Positions 45,452 through 55,014 of a DNA stretch of 64,000 bases are shown piece after piece (within the stretch, counting starts at the first letter, position 1; every line of letters starts with the position of its first letter). Below the pieces are notes generated by a model. That model ran no database searches and was not told the origin of the DNA. It worked only from the letters and a program-made list of their open reading frames with translations. The position numbers and the translations under genes were made by a program. This stretch comes from Solidesulfovibrio sp. (GTDB lineage Bacteria; Desulfobacterota; Desulfovibrionia; Desulfovibrionales; Desulfovibrionaceae): positions 4,130 to 68,129 of the forward strand of contig NZ_JBCFBA010000003.1 in assembly GCF_038562415.1 (NCBI RefSeq), in the 5' to 3' direction.

Positions 45452-46159
45452 CTAGCCGAGGTAGGCTTTCGTGACCCGGGGATCGTGGAGCAGTTCGGCC
45501 GACGGGCCGGACAACACGATGGCGCCCGCTTCCACCACGTAGGCGCGGGCCGCCACCCGCATGGCCTGGAAGGCGTTTTGCTCCACGAGCAGGATGGTCG
45601 TGCCCATGGCCCCCAGCCCGGCGATGATCTCGAAGATTTCCGCCACCAGAAGCGGCGCCAGGCCCAGACTCGGCTCGTCGAGGAGCAGCAGCCTCGGCCG
45701 GCTCATGAGCGCGCGGGCCATGGCCAGCATCTGCTGCTCGCCGCCGGAAAGCGTGCCGGCCAGCTGGCGCCGGCGTTCGGCCAGGCGGGGAAAGACCGAA
45801 AAAAGCCGCTCCTTGTCCGCGGCGATGCCGGCCCGGTCGCGGCGCACATAAGCCCCGAGCTCCAGGTTGTCGTCCACGGTTAGGCGCGAGAGCACCTGCC
45901 GGCCCTCGGGGCAGTGGGCCATGCCCCGGCGCACGAGCACCTCGGGGGCCAGGGCCGTGACGTCGCGGCCGTCATAGCGGATGGACCCGGCGCGGGGGGC
46001 GACCAGGCCGGAAACGGCCCGCAGGATGGTGCTCTTGCCCGCGCCGTTGGCGCCGATGAGGGTGACGATCTCGCCCTGGCCGATGGCCAGGGCGATGTCG
46101 CGCACGGCCACCACCGCCCCGTACGCCACGCGCAGTCCCGCGACCTCAAGCAGGGCCAT
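45452..46159 (-). CDS. livF: Branched-chain amino acid ABC transporter ATP-binding protein LivF (system 2)
   Basis: A 235-residue ATPase. It has Walker A GANGAGKS, signature LSGGEQQMLAMARAL and Walker [15 protein letters not shown], with the LivF-type ending TKAYLG. It is the last gene of liv operon 2, and its ATG lies 14 bases inside the end of livG. It is related to, but clearly distinct from, the system 1 LivF. Confidence 0.92.
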   Translation of the reverse strand: MALLEVAGLRVAYGAVVAVRDIALAIGQGEIVTLIGANGAGKSTILRAVSGLVAPRAGSIRYDGRDVTALAPEVLVRRGMAHCPEGRQVLSRLTVDDNLELGAYVRRDRAGIAADKERLFSVFPRLAERRRQLAGTLSGGEQQMLAMARALMSRPRLLLLDEPSLGLAPLLVAEIFEIIAGLGAMGTTILLVEQNAFQAMRVAARAYVVEAGAIVLSGPSAELLHDPRVTKAYLG

Positions 46160-46925
46160 GCCCCACCCCCCCGAGATAGGCCTCGATCACGGCCGGGTCC
46201 CGCTGCACGGCCTCGGGCGTGCCCAGGGCGATGGTCAGGCCGAAATGCAGCACCATCACCCGGTCGCACAGGCCCATGACCATGGGGACATTGTGTTCGA
46301 TGAGAAAGACCGTCAGGCCGAAGCGCTCCCGGATGCCGCGGATGAAATCGGCCAGGGCCGATTTTTCGGCGGGATTGAGCCCGGCGGCCGGCTCGTCGAG
46401 GAGCAGCAGGCGCGGCGAAAGGGCCAGCGCCCGGGCGATCTCCAGGCGCCGGCGGTCGCCGTAGGGCAGGGAGGCGGCGACGTCCCCGGCCCGGTCGGCC
46501 AGATGCACGAGGGAAAGCAGCTCGAAGGCCCGGTCGGTGACTTCGCGCTCCTCGCGCCGGCTCCCCGGCGTGCCGAGCAGGGCGCGAAAAAGCCCCGAGC
46601 GGGCCTTGATGCGCCCGGCCACGCGCACGTTGTCCAGAAGCGACAGCCCCTCGAACAGGCGGATGTTCTGAAAGGTGCGGGCCAGGCCCAGCCCGGCGAT
46701 GGTCTCGGGCCTGGCCCGGGTGATGTCGTGGCCGTCGAAGGCGACCGTGCCGCAATCGGGGCGCGTGAGGCCCGTGAGCAGGTTGAAAAGGGTGCTCTTG
46801 CCCGCGCCGTTGGGGCCGATAAGCCCCATGATTTCCCCTTGGCGCACGTCGAGGGACACGTCGCACACGGCGGTTAAGCCCCCGAAGCTGCGCCGCAGGT
46901 CCCGGGCCGCGAGCAGCGCCGTCAT
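46146..46925 (-). CDS. livG: Branched-chain amino acid ABC transporter ATP-binding protein LivG (system 2)
   Basis: A 259-residue ATPase. It has Walker [22 protein letters not shown], the variant signature [16 protein letters not shown] and Walker [16 protein letters not shown], then [10 protein letters not shown]. The ATG overlaps the livM stop (ATGA) and the gene overlaps livF, so translation is coupled throughout. Confidence 0.92.
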   Translation of the reverse strand: MTALLAARDLRRSFGGLTAVCDVSLDVRQGEIMGLIGPNGAGKSTLFNLLTGLTRPDCGTVAFDGHDITRARPETIAGLGLARTFQNIRLFEGLSLLDNVRVAGRIKARSGLFRALLGTPGSRREEREVTDRAFELLSLVHLADRAGDVAASLPYGDRRRLEIARALALSPRLLLLDEPAAGLNPAEKSALADFIRGIRERFGLTVFLIEHNVPMVMGLCDRVMVLHFGLTIALGTPEAVQRDPAVIEAYLGGVGHGPA

Positions 46926-47824
46926 GCCGCCTCGCTCCGTGCCGCCCGCAGCCGCTTCCCCAGGCCGGCCAGGGCGCCCATGATGCCCCGGGGCAGGTAG
47001 ACACAGGCGATGACCAGCACCAGGCCGTTTAAAATCATGCGCGAGTCCTGCAGGGGCCGCAGCAGCTCGGGCAGCCCGACCAGCAGGGCCGCGCCGCACA
47101 GCGGCCCCCAGATGGAGCGCGAGCCGCCGATGAGCACGTAGGCCAGGCAGGTGACCGAGGCGTCGAAGGTGCCCTGCCGGGCGTTCCAGGTGTTGAGCAA
47201 GGGGGCGGACATGGCCCCGGTGACCGTGGCCAGGGCGCAGCCCAGGACAAAGGCCGTGACCTTGTTGCGCGTGGTGGCCACGCCCATGGCCCCGGCGGCC
47301 AGCTCGTCCTCGCGGATGGCCAGCAGGGGCAGGCCCCGGCCCACCGTGCCCAGGCGGTGGACCAGCAGCATGGCGAAAAGGAACAGCGGCCCGAAAAACC
47401 ACAGGTAGCCCAGCCGGGTCGTGAAGGGCTGGGGGATGCCGAAGATGCCCACGGCGCCGCCGGCGATGGGCAGGTTGAGCACGGCCACGCCCACCACCTG
47501 GACAAAGGCGATGGTGGCCAGGGCCAGGTAGATGCCCCGCAGCCGCAGGGCCGGATAGCCCACGGCCACACCCAGCACCACCCCCAGGGCCAGGGCGGCC
47601 AGCCATTCGACCGGGTACAGGAGCAGCCCCAGGCCGTCCCGCCAGGGCGCGAACCAGGCATGGGTGCCCATGATGGCCGCCACGTAGCCGCCCAGGGAGT
47701 AGAATCCCAGGCTGGCCAGGGACAGCTGGCCGGCCATGAGCGGCAGGTAGAGGCTCAGGCCTAAAAGCGCCTGCTGGACGATGGTGACGATGAGGAAGCC
47801 GTAGTTTTCGAGCAGGCCGGACAT
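46922..47824 (-). CDS. livM: Branched-chain amino acid ABC transporter permease LivM (system 2)
   Basis: A 300-residue permease with about eight to nine helices, the short form without the N-terminal extension seen in system 1. It has [47 protein letters not shown] and [14 protein letters not shown]. The start has AAGG eight bases upstream. It begins three bases after the livH stop. Confidence 0.92.
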   Translation of the reverse strand: MSGLLENYGFLIVTIVQQALLGLSLYLPLMAGQLSLASLGFYSLGGYVAAIMGTHAWFAPWRDGLGLLLYPVEWLAALALGVVLGVAVGYPALRLRGIYLALATIAFVQVVGVAVLNLPIAGGAVGIFGIPQPFTTRLGYLWFFGPLFLFAMLLVHRLGTVGRGLPLLAIREDELAAGAMGVATTRNKVTAFVLGCALATVTGAMSAPLLNTWNARQGTFDASVTCLAYVLIGGSRSIWGPLCGAALLVGLPELLRPLQDSRMILNGLVLVIACVYLPRGIMGALAGLGKRLRAARSEAA

Positions 47825-47827
47825 GGC

Positions 47828-48778
47828 TCAGACCTTCTGTTCCAGGCTGCCGCCGAGCAGCCCCTGGGGGCGGATCAAGAGGATGGCGAACAGCAGGACG
47901 AAGGCCACGGCCTCCTTGTACGAGCTCATGTCCGCCGGCAAGAACGCCTCGCCAAGGCCGATGACGAAACCGCCGACCACGGCCCCGGGAATGCTGCCGA
48001 GCCCGCCGAGCACCATGACGGCCAGGCCCTTGAGGCCGTAGGCCACGCCGAAATAGGGGCCGGACAGGCCGAAGGAGGCGCCGATGAGCGTGCCGGACAG
48101 GCCGCCGAGCAGGCCGGAGAGGAAAAACGTGCCTCGGATGAAGTGGTTGACGCCGATGCCCAGCAGCCGGGCCGTGTCGGCGTTTTCGGCCGTGGCTAAA
48201 AGCGCCTTGCCGGTGCGGGTGCGGTTGATGCCCCACCAAAGGCCCGCCAGCATGACCAGGCAGGCGGCGAAGAGGATGACCTGCACCGTGCGCACGGCCA
48301 CGGGCCGGCCGCCCACGGAAAAGATCACGGCCATGGGCAGGTCGCCGAAGATGTTGGCGGGAAAGGAATAGATCTCGGCCCCGACCAGGTACTGGATGCA
48401 GTTGACGACAATCAGCGCCACGCCCAGGCTGCTGACCAGGGCCAGCAGCGGGTCGGCCCCGCGCCGGCGCAGCGGCCGAAACGCCAGCTGCTCCACGGCC
48501 AGGCCGGCCAGGCCCGACAGCAGCGCCCCGACGAGCAGGGCCGGGAAAAAGGGCAGGGTCACGGGCAGGCTGACGCCGGCGAGTAGGCCGTTGATGCCGA
48601 AACGGCCCACGGTCAGGGCGTAGGTGAGGTAGGCCCCCAGGGTGAACACCGCGCCGTGGGCGAAATTGATGATGCCGAGGATGGAAAAGACCAGGGTGTA
48701 GCCCAGGGCGAACACGGCATAGACCGAGCCGATGCTCAGTCCGTTGAGCAGACTTTGCGTAAGCCAGGCGAAGTCCAT
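47828..48778 (-). CDS. livH: Branched-chain amino acid ABC transporter permease LivH (system 2)
   Basis: A 316-residue permease with about eight helices. It has LNGLSIGSVYAVFALGYTL, the INFAHGAVF motif and LGGLGSIPGAVVGG near the C-terminus. It follows livK by 63 bases, a gap that contains a GC-rich hairpin. The ribosome site is weak. Confidence 0.92.
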   Translation of the reverse strand: MDFAWLTQSLLNGLSIGSVYAVFALGYTLVFSILGIINFAHGAVFTLGAYLTYALTVGRFGINGLLAGVSLPVTLPFFPALLVGALLSGLAGLAVEQLAFRPLRRRGADPLLALVSSLGVALIVVNCIQYLVGAEIYSFPANIFGDLPMAVIFSVGGRPVAVRTVQVILFAACLVMLAGLWWGINRTRTGKALLATAENADTARLLGIGVNHFIRGTFFLSGLLGGLSGTLIGASFGLSGPYFGVAYGLKGLAVMVLGGLGSIPGAVVGGFVIGLGEAFLPADMSSYKEAVAFVLLFAILLIRPQGLLGGSLEQKV

Positions 48779-48841
48779 GGGGATACCAGGGCCTCGGCCG
48801 GCCGGAAGCGACGCTTTCGGCCGTGGCCAAGGCCTTCGGGA

Positions 48842-50023
48842 TTATTCGGTGACCAGGACGAAGGCGCCTGTGGCGCCGTCGGGTTGCATGACGATCCTGG
48901 AGACGTAGAAATCCTTCTGCTCGATCTCGCCGGAAGGCAGGATGGCGATCTCGCCGATGGGCGTCAGCGTCGGACCGGTGCGCAGGGCGGCGTTGACCGC
49001 TTCGCGCAGCTGCGGCAGCTCGAACGAGGTGATTTTCTTGCCGCTGTCCCGCTCCACCTTGGCCAGTGCCTCGGCCACCACCTGCACGGCGGCGTAGGCC
49101 TGGGCCGAGAACTGGGCCGGGGCCTTCTGGTAGGCCTGCCGGAAGGCCTCCACGAAGGCCTTGTTGACCGGATTGTGCTCCACGGCGGCCGGGCTGTAGG
49201 CCTGGGCCACCAGGGTGTCGGCGCAAAGCGCCCCGCACACCGGGAACATGTTGGGCGAATTGAGCCCGTTGCCGCCGACGATTTGGCCCTTGTAGCCGAG
49301 CTGGCGCAACTGCTTGACCAGGTTGCCGGAATCGGCGGCCAGGCCCGAGATGACCACCAGGTCGGCCTTGGCCGCGAGCACCGTGGTGACCTGGGTGGTG
49401 AAATCGGTGTCCGTGGTCTGGAATTTCTGGACGGTCACGGTTTCCAGGCCCAGGTCCTTGACGGCCTGCTGGAAGACTTCGGTCTCGGAGGCGGAAAAGG
49501 CGTCGTTTTGGGCGTAGAGCACGGCCACCCGCCTGATGTCGGGTGTGAGCTTCAAGGCCTGCCTGAGGGAATGGGGGGCGACTTGCGTCATGGGCGCCGA
49601 GACACGCGACACGAAGGGGCCGATTTGCGGAATGCCCTTGGCCGTGTTGGACGGGGCGACGACCGGGACCTTGGCCTGGTTGGCCAGGGGATCGGCGGCG
49701 AAGGCCTGCTGGGACAGGGTGGGGCCGATGATGGCCACGACCTTGTCGCGGTTGATGAGGTTCTGGAAGGCGTTGACGGCCCCGGCCTCGTCGCCGCCGG
49801 TATCCTGGAAGGCCAGGGCGATTTTGGTGCCGTTGATGCCGCCGGCGGCGTTGATGCGGGCTTCGGCGACCTTGGCGCCGTTGACCTGTTCCTGGCCGAA
49901 CAGGGCGACATTGCTGGTCTGGGCCACGGCGATGCCGATGGGAATGGGGGTGGCCACGGGTTGCGCCCGGGCCGGGGCGACGGCGCAGACGAGCAGGGAC
50001 AGGGCGAGGGCAAGGGCCTTCAT
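48842..50023 (-). CDS. livK: Branched-chain amino acid ABC transporter substrate-binding protein LivK (system 2)
   Basis: A 393-residue periplasmic binding protein. The signal peptide MKALALALSLLVCAVAPARA is cut before QPVATPIPIG. The mature part has IAVAQTSNVALFGQEQVNG, AIIGPTLSQQAFAADP and VAVLYAQNDAFSASE. GGAGG lies four to five bases before the ATG; a frame open 15 codons further has no site. It leads the operon K-H-M-G-F, unlike system 1. It diverges only a little from the urea/amide-binding relatives of this family, so the substrate may be other than Leu/Ile/Val. Confidence 0.9.
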   Translation of the reverse strand: MKALALALSLLVCAVAPARAQPVATPIPIGIAVAQTSNVALFGQEQVNGAKVAEARINAAGGINGTKIALAFQDTGGDEAGAVNAFQNLINRDKVVAIIGPTLSQQAFAADPLANQAKVPVVAPSNTAKGIPQIGPFVSRVSAPMTQVAPHSLRQALKLTPDIRRVAVLYAQNDAFSASETEVFQQAVKDLGLETVTVQKFQTTDTDFTTQVTTVLAAKADLVVISGLAADSGNLVKQLRQLGYKGQIVGGNGLNSPNMFPVCGALCADTLVAQAYSPAAVEHNPVNKAFVEAFRQAYQKAPAQFSAQAYAAVQVVAEALAKVERDSGKKITSFELPQLREAVNAALRTGPTLTPIGEIAILPSGEIEQKDFYVSRIVMQPDGATGAFVLVTE

Positions 50024-50059
50024 GGAGCCTCCGGGCCGGACGGTTGGCGTGGAACAAAA

Positions 50060-50094
50060 ATTGTTCATATATTAAATAAGTTATTATGAACAAT
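50060..50094. promoter_or_regulatory. Palindromic operator upstream of liv operon 2
   Basis: ATTGTTCATA (50060-50069) and TATGAACAAT (50085-50094) are perfect 10-base inverted repeats with a 15-base AT-rich spacer, in otherwise GC-rich DNA. The site lies 37-71 bases upstream of livK and on the shared control region of the divergent dehydrogenase gene. It is probably a repressor operator overlapping the liv promoter. No regulator gene is next to it. Confidence 0.65.
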
Positions 50095-50262
50095 GACGGC
50101 ATGCCTGTCAAGGTATGGGCTGGGCCGGGGGCACCCGTCCAGCACCCCGTTGGCGGACAATCCCGCCCCGGCCGGGAGGCGGCCCCTTGCCGGCCGGGCG
50201 AGGATGGCCCATAAACCGGGGATCGGCCGCCGTCGCGGCGGCGATCATCAGGAGTGAGGCGT

Positions 50263-51144
50263 ATGACAGGCAAGCGAATCGGTTGGATCGGCACCGGCGT
50301 CATGGGAAGCTCCATGTGCGGCCACCTGCTCCAGGCGGGCCACGCGGTGCGCGTCTTCAACAGGTCCCGGGCCAAGGCCCTGGCCCTGGAGGAACGGGGG
50401 GCGGTGTGGTGCGACACTGCGGCCGAGGCGGCCCGGGGCAGCGAGGTCGTTTTCACCATCGTCGGCTTCCCCCGGGACGTGGAGGAGGTGTACTTCGGCC
50501 CGGACGGCGTCCTGGCCGGCGCGGCGCCGGGCTCGGTGGTCGTGGACATGACCACCTCCGAGCCGTCCCTGGCCGTGCGCATCCAGGCGGCGGCGGCGGC
50601 GCGGGGCCTGGGCGCCCTGGACGCGCCCGTGTCGGGCGGCGACATCGGGGCGCGTGAGGCCAGCCTGGCCATCATGGTCGGCGGCGAGGAGGCGGTTTTT
50701 GCGCGCGTCAAGCCGCTTTTCGAGCTCCTGGGCAGGAACGTGCGGCGCATGGGCGAGGCGGGCGCCGGCCAGCACACGAAGATGAGCAACCAGATCCTCA
50801 TCGCCGGGAACATGATCGGCGTGGTGGAATCGCTGCTCTACGCCCGGCGGGCCGGCCTCGACCTGGACGCGGTCATCGACGTCATCGGCAGCGGCGCGGC
50901 CGGTTCCTGGTCCATCAACAACCTGGGCCGCCGCATCGCCAAGGGCGACTTCGCCCCGGGCTTTTTCATCAAGCACTTCATCAAGGACATGGGCATCGCC
51001 CTGGCCGAGGCCCGGGCCATGCGCCTGGCCCTGCCCGGCCTGGCCCTGGTCCAGCAGTTCTACCTGGCCGCCCAGGCGGAAGGCCTCGAAGACCTTGGCA
51101 CGCAAGCGCTGTACAAGGTCCTGGAGCGCTTAAGCGGCCTGTAG
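50263..51144 (+). CDS. 3-hydroxyisobutyrate dehydrogenase-family NAD(P) oxidoreductase
   Basis: A 293-residue beta-hydroxyacid dehydrogenase. The Rossmann motif is IGWIGTGVMGSSM, the substrate motif is DAPVSGGDIGA and the catalytic Lys lies in GAGQHTKMSNQ. AGGAG lies eight bases before the ATG. It may act in valine catabolism (3-hydroxyisobutyrate to methylmalonate semialdehyde) or on tartronate semialdehyde or similar. Its divergence from a second liv operon around one operator favours a branched-chain substrate. The specificity is inferred, not shown. Confidence 0.88.
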   Translation: MTGKRIGWIGTGVMGSSMCGHLLQAGHAVRVFNRSRAKALALEERGAVWCDTAAEAARGSEVVFTIVGFPRDVEEVYFGPDGVLAGAAPGSVVVDMTTSEPSLAVRIQAAAAARGLGALDAPVSGGDIGAREASLAIMVGGEEAVFARVKPLFELLGRNVRRMGEAGAGQHTKMSNQILIAGNMIGVVESLLYARRAGLDLDAVIDVIGSGAAGSWSINNLGRRIAKGDFAPGFFIKHFIKDMGIALAEARAMRLALPGLALVQQFYLAAQAEGLEDLGTQALYKVLERLSGL

Positions 51145-51205
51145 CCCGGCGCGCACGACGAAGCGGCCTGGAGCCCGGCGCGCACGACACCCCGGGGCTC
51201 CGCGC

Positions 51206-52807
51206 TCAGTTCTGGTCGAGCAGCAGCGCATTGGCCGGGACGCCCGGCGCGATCCGGGTGAAGACCTCCTGGGGGCCGTGGTACATGGGGCCCAGCTTGG
51301 CCACGACGGGGCCGCCGGAGGCGAACTCGAAGACCACGGGCATGACGATCTGGGGAACGTTGCCCTGCGGGTATCCCGGCATGATCGCCGAAAAGGCGTC
51401 GCCTCCGGTGGACACCAGGCTGGCCGTGTATTGATTGGGCCCCATGGTCATCTCCAGGTGGTCGCCGGCGAGGCTCACCGGAAAAACGCCGTAGGCCGGG
51501 TTGGAATAGGCTCCGCAATAGGCGGGCAGGGGGCGGGCGGGCGTCGCCGCCTCGCCCGGGGCCGCGGGCGCGGAAACCAGGGCCGGCGCATCGGGGCGCA
51601 GCTGCTCGAGCGTTCCCAGCAGTTGCCGGGTGGCCGCCGGCGAGGAGCCGAAATAGAGCTCGTAGAATTTGAGCACGATCTTGTCGGCGGGGATGCTCCC
51701 GCCGGTGACGTTGGACAGCACGGCGATGCCGACGTTGGCATCCGGGGCCAGCAAAATGGCGCTGGCCGAGCCCATGGCCGCGCCTTCATGGAACAGGATC
51801 GGCTGGGGGGAGAAGTCGACGCGCATCCAGCCCGAGCAGTAGGACATGGGCCCCCAGTGGGTCGACATGCCCAGGTTCGTCCACGGGTTCATGAGGATCT
51901 TGGGCGCCTGCAGGTGGCGCATGGCCTCTTGCGCCACGACCCGGCTGGTGCCCAGCCTCCCCTGGGACAGGTTGAACCGGAGCCATTGGCCCAGGTCGTT
52001 GGCCGAGGAGCGCACGGCCACGGCGCCCATGGCCCGGTCCTGGGCCTGGAACCAGAACCAGTCCGAGGGGATGGGCCAATAGCCGCTGGTCAGCTTCAGG
52101 TGGTTGACGGCCACGTTGTCCATCTGGACCACCGTGGCCTGGCTGGCGCAACTTCTGGTCATGCCCAGCTTGTCGAACAGGTTGGCCTTGAGGCTCGCCT
52201 CGAAGCTCTGGCCGGTCACGGTTTCGGCGAGCCGCGAGGCCGTGGTGAAGGTGACGTTCTGGTAGGCGTAGCTTGCCCGAAAACTGGTCACCGGAGTCAC
52301 GAAGCGCATGCCCCGCAAGCGCGTCTGGGTGGGGTAATTCAGGAATTCCATCAGGGTCAGGGCATCCTCGGGCATGCCGCTACGATGGGCGAGCAGGTCG
52401 TCCACGGCGAACTGGGCCGTGACGTCGGGGTCGGCCATCCGGAATTCCGGGAGCTTGTCCTTGACCAGGGTGTCCCAGGCCAGCAGGTTCTGGTCGACCA
52501 GGCTCGCGATCAGGCCGGCGGTAAAGCCCTTGGTCGTGGAGCCGAGCAGGAACAGCGAATCGGCATCGACCGGCGCCGGGGCATCCGAGCGCAACAGGCC
52601 ATGCCCCTCGGCCAGGATCACCACGTCGTTGACGACGATGACCATGGCCCAGCCCGGGGTGCCGAATTCGTCCATGGCGCTGGCGGCATAGGCCCGCAAG
52701 TCGGCCAGCCAGTCGGCCCGGGCCGAGCCGGGACGGCAAACCACCGCCAGAAGCAGCAGGCAAGCCCCAAGCGCGGCCCGAACAGGCGAGACTCTCCAAA
52801 ACGGCAT
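51206..52807 (-). CDS. Exported serine beta-lactamase-fold hydrolase (paralogue 1)
   Basis: A 533-residue class C beta-lactamase-related protein. A signal peptide (about 1-31, ending GSARA) is followed by the catalytic SxxK as STTK (Ser90, Lys93), a YxN as YQN and HxG-like HEG near the C-terminal part of the domain. An extra domain of about 120 residues ends the chain, as in esterase or peptidase members such as EstB- or Pab87-type proteins. GGGAG lies seven bases before the ATG. It directly follows a similar gene. It is not evidence of antibiotic resistance by itself. Confidence 0.85.
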   Translation of the reverse strand: MPFWRVSPVRAALGACLLLLAVVCRPGSARADWLADLRAYAASAMDEFGTPGWAMVIVVNDVVILAEGHGLLRSDAPAPVDADSLFLLGSTTKGFTAGLIASLVDQNLLAWDTLVKDKLPEFRMADPDVTAQFAVDDLLAHRSGMPEDALTLMEFLNYPTQTRLRGMRFVTPVTSFRASYAYQNVTFTTASRLAETVTGQSFEASLKANLFDKLGMTRSCASQATVVQMDNVAVNHLKLTSGYWPIPSDWFWFQAQDRAMGAVAVRSSANDLGQWLRFNLSQGRLGTSRVVAQEAMRHLQAPKILMNPWTNLGMSTHWGPMSYCSGWMRVDFSPQPILFHEGAAMGSASAILLAPDANVGIAVLSNVTGGSIPADKIVLKFYELYFGSSPAATRQLLGTLEQLRPDAPALVSAPAAPGEAATPARPLPAYCGAYSNPAYGVFPVSLAGDHLEMTMGPNQYTASLVSTGGDAFSAIMPGYPQGNVPQIVMPVVFEFASGGPVVAKLGPMYHGPQEVFTRIAPGVPANALLLDQN

Positions 52808-52846
52808 AGGCTTTCTCCCGGGTTGCGGCGTGGCGATGTCCGCTGC

Positions 52847-54517
52847 TCAAGGTTGCCCTTCGAGCAGCAGGTCGACGGGCGCGTGGGGGGCGATCCTGGT
52901 GAACGTCTCCTCGGGCCCGAGCTTCACGAGCATTCTCGGCGGACCGGTGGCTGACAGGTTTTCAAAACGCACCGGATAGACCTCGAAGGTGTCCGGGTAG
53001 CCCGGCACATGGAGCGTGAACCCGTCGGGCGGCGCATCGGGCCGCACATCGGGCAGCAACGGGGTTTGCAAATGACGCGGCCCCATGGTGACCTCCAGGT
53101 GGTCGCCCGATACGCGCACGCCGAACGGGCCATAGGCCGGATGGAGGTAGGTCCCGGTATAGGCGGCCAAGGGCCGGATGGCGGCCCGCCCCGTGGCCGG
53201 GGCCGGGGCGGCGGCGGGCTTGGCGGTTTCGGCCGCCAGGCGGGCCATGTTTTTTTCGAACTCCCCGGCCGGCACGTCGCGCTTGAGGTAGAGGTCGTAG
53301 AACTTGAAGGCGATCTTGGCCGTGGCCAAGGTCCTGTCGAGCAGGGCCGGGGGGATCGCGGACGGGTCCAGGACGGAGAGCCCGCCGACGTTGGTGAGCA
53401 CCACGATGCCGGCGCTGCCGTAGCCGTCGCTGCCCCCGGGGATGAGGCCGATGCGGGTCTTGAACCCGTCGGAAGTCCCGTCGTGGGAAAGGAAGGGCCG
53501 GGGCGAGAAGCCGTAGTAGAACCAGCCGTCGGCGTAGGAGACCGGGCCCCAGTAGGGCGAGTCGGTGCCGTGGGCCCAGGGGTTGACGAGGGTTTTCGGA
53601 GCCTGCAGCGCGCGCATGGTCTGCGTCTCGACGAGGCGTTTCCCGGCATACGTCCCCATGGCCAGGTTGAGGCGCAGCCACTGGGCCATGTCCCGGACGC
53701 TGGAGCGGATGGCGCCGGCGGTCAGCTGGTTGTCCATGACGTAGCCGTTGACCCAGTCGTGGGGGATGGGCCAGAGGCTGCCGTTTTCCAACAGGCAGTG
53801 CCCGGTGGCGGCATTGTCCATGGCGTACATTTCCGCCTGGGTGGTGACGCTGCGGGTCATGCCCAGGGGCGTGAAAATGCTCTCGGAAAGATGCGCGGCC
53901 CAGGTTTCGCCGGTCAGGGCCTCGATGAGTTTCGAGGCCGCCGTGTACATGACGTTTTGATAGGCGAACGTGCCGCGGAAGATGGCGTCCGGGTTCTCCG
54001 GCGGCTCGAACCGGATGCCCCGCACCATGTCGTCCGTCGAATAGCCCAACTCCATCATGCCGTACATGGTATAGGCCGGCAGCCCGCTGCGGTGGGTGAG
54101 CAGGTCTTCCACCTGGAATTGCGTGTTCACCCAGGGATTGAACATTTGAAAGGCCGGCAGGTGCTTGCTGACCAGGTCATCCCAGGCCAGCCGGCCCTGG
54201 TCCTTGAGGATGGCCAGCTGGACGGCGCCAAAGGCCTTGGAGCAGGAGCCGATGCCGAAGACCGTGTCGGCGTTGACCAGGGGGGAGGCGGGGTCGGCGG
54301 ACAAGCGGCCAAAGCCCTTGGCATAGATGACCGCGTCATTTTGCACGATCGCCATGGCCATGCCGGGGATGGCCGCCTCGGCCATGGTGGCGACGGCATA
54401 CGCTTCCAGGTCGGCGATCCAGTCGGCTCGGGCCGGCCCGGGAAGGAAGAGCAGGGCCATGGCCAGCAAACAAACCCGAAACACGCCGTTGCTTCGTTGC
54501 ATCACCCGGGGTGCCAT
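52847..54517 (-). CDS. Exported serine beta-lactamase-fold hydrolase (paralogue 2)
   Basis: A 556-residue relative of the next gene, with the same layout. A signal peptide (about 1-31, ending GPARA) precedes the SxxK motif SCSK (Ser91, Lys94), YQN and HDG, and then the C-terminal beta-rich domain. The two share many stretches, such as ADWxADLxAY and QAPKxLxNPW, so they arose by duplication. AAGGAG lies six bases before the ATG; the frame is open further upstream without a site. The two genes are 39 bases apart and form an operon. The substrate could be a D-amino-acid peptide or ester. Confidence 0.85.
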   Translation of the reverse strand: MAPRVMQRSNGVFRVCLLAMALLFLPGPARADWIADLEAYAVATMAEAAIPGMAMAIVQNDAVIYAKGFGRLSADPASPLVNADTVFGIGSCSKAFGAVQLAILKDQGRLAWDDLVSKHLPAFQMFNPWVNTQFQVEDLLTHRSGLPAYTMYGMMELGYSTDDMVRGIRFEPPENPDAIFRGTFAYQNVMYTAASKLIEALTGETWAAHLSESIFTPLGMTRSVTTQAEMYAMDNAATGHCLLENGSLWPIPHDWVNGYVMDNQLTAGAIRSSVRDMAQWLRLNLAMGTYAGKRLVETQTMRALQAPKTLVNPWAHGTDSPYWGPVSYADGWFYYGFSPRPFLSHDGTSDGFKTRIGLIPGGSDGYGSAGIVVLTNVGGLSVLDPSAIPPALLDRTLATAKIAFKFYDLYLKRDVPAGEFEKNMARLAAETAKPAAAPAPATGRAAIRPLAAYTGTYLHPAYGPFGVRVSGDHLEVTMGPRHLQTPLLPDVRPDAPPDGFTLHVPGYPDTFEVYPVRFENLSATGPPRMLVKLGPEETFTRIAPHAPVDLLLEGQP

Positions 54518-54954
54518 CAGCCACTCCTTCGATGGGGGGTTGCGGAACGCCTGCTTTCCCGTAACCGGAGGCAATACCTTGTCGATGTGGCGCTTTCCCA
54601 TGACATTTCGTGATGATACGACGCTTAAAGAGAGGCCGTGGTCCATGCAACTTTGCCAGAAAGGTGATTTCCTGGCCTTTCTTTCTCCCCCAGTCCGGCC
54701 GTGTTTGAAGCGTTCGCGGTACCTTGAAAACCTGTCGCTTCGAAAGCGTTTACACGCTACAGCGAATCGCCGCCGGATACAAGAAGTGTTCGAAGGCCTG
54801 GTCGTCTGCAAGGGGCCAGGCCTTGTCCTGGTATTCTTTCTCTGGTCACGGGGACAATGTTCTGTGATCGAACGTGGTGAATGCCACGATTCGCGCCGCG
54901 CCGTTGAATTGGCGATTGCCGCCAGAGTCAGGCGCCACGGTCTATTGCGGAAGC
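54518..54954. other. Long leader region before the beta-lactamase-fold genes
   Basis: A non-coding stretch of about 440 bases with lower GC than its surroundings. It must contain the promoter of the paralogue pair on the minus strand. I see several small inverted repeats, for example GGCCTTTC and GAAAGG around 54665-54685. No recognisable riboswitch core, small gene or repeat family stands out. Confidence 0.5.
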
Positions 54955-54956
54955 AC

Positions 54957-54987
54957 AAAAAACGGGCGGCCCCTTCCGGAGCCGCCC
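54957..54987 (-). terminator. Rho-independent terminator of valS
   Basis: On the minus strand GGGCGGC (54987-54981) pairs with GCCGCCC (54970-54964), and six T follow (54962-54957). The plus strand also has a T-rich tail, so it may work in both directions. Confidence 0.85.
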
Positions 54988-55014
54988 GCCTCTTTTTCGT
55001 TTTGCCAGGCCAAG

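Noticed and set aside
46146..50813. A 1555-codon frame spanning the second liv operon
   Set aside because: Only the last part is livG; the rest crosses four real genes in a wrong frame and reads as repetitive Arg/Gly/Pro.
54530..54620. A possible c-di-GMP-type riboswitch in the leader of the beta-lactamase-fold genes
   Set aside because: Fragments such as GGGAAAGC and CCTCCGG occur, but not in the order or spacing of the known core.
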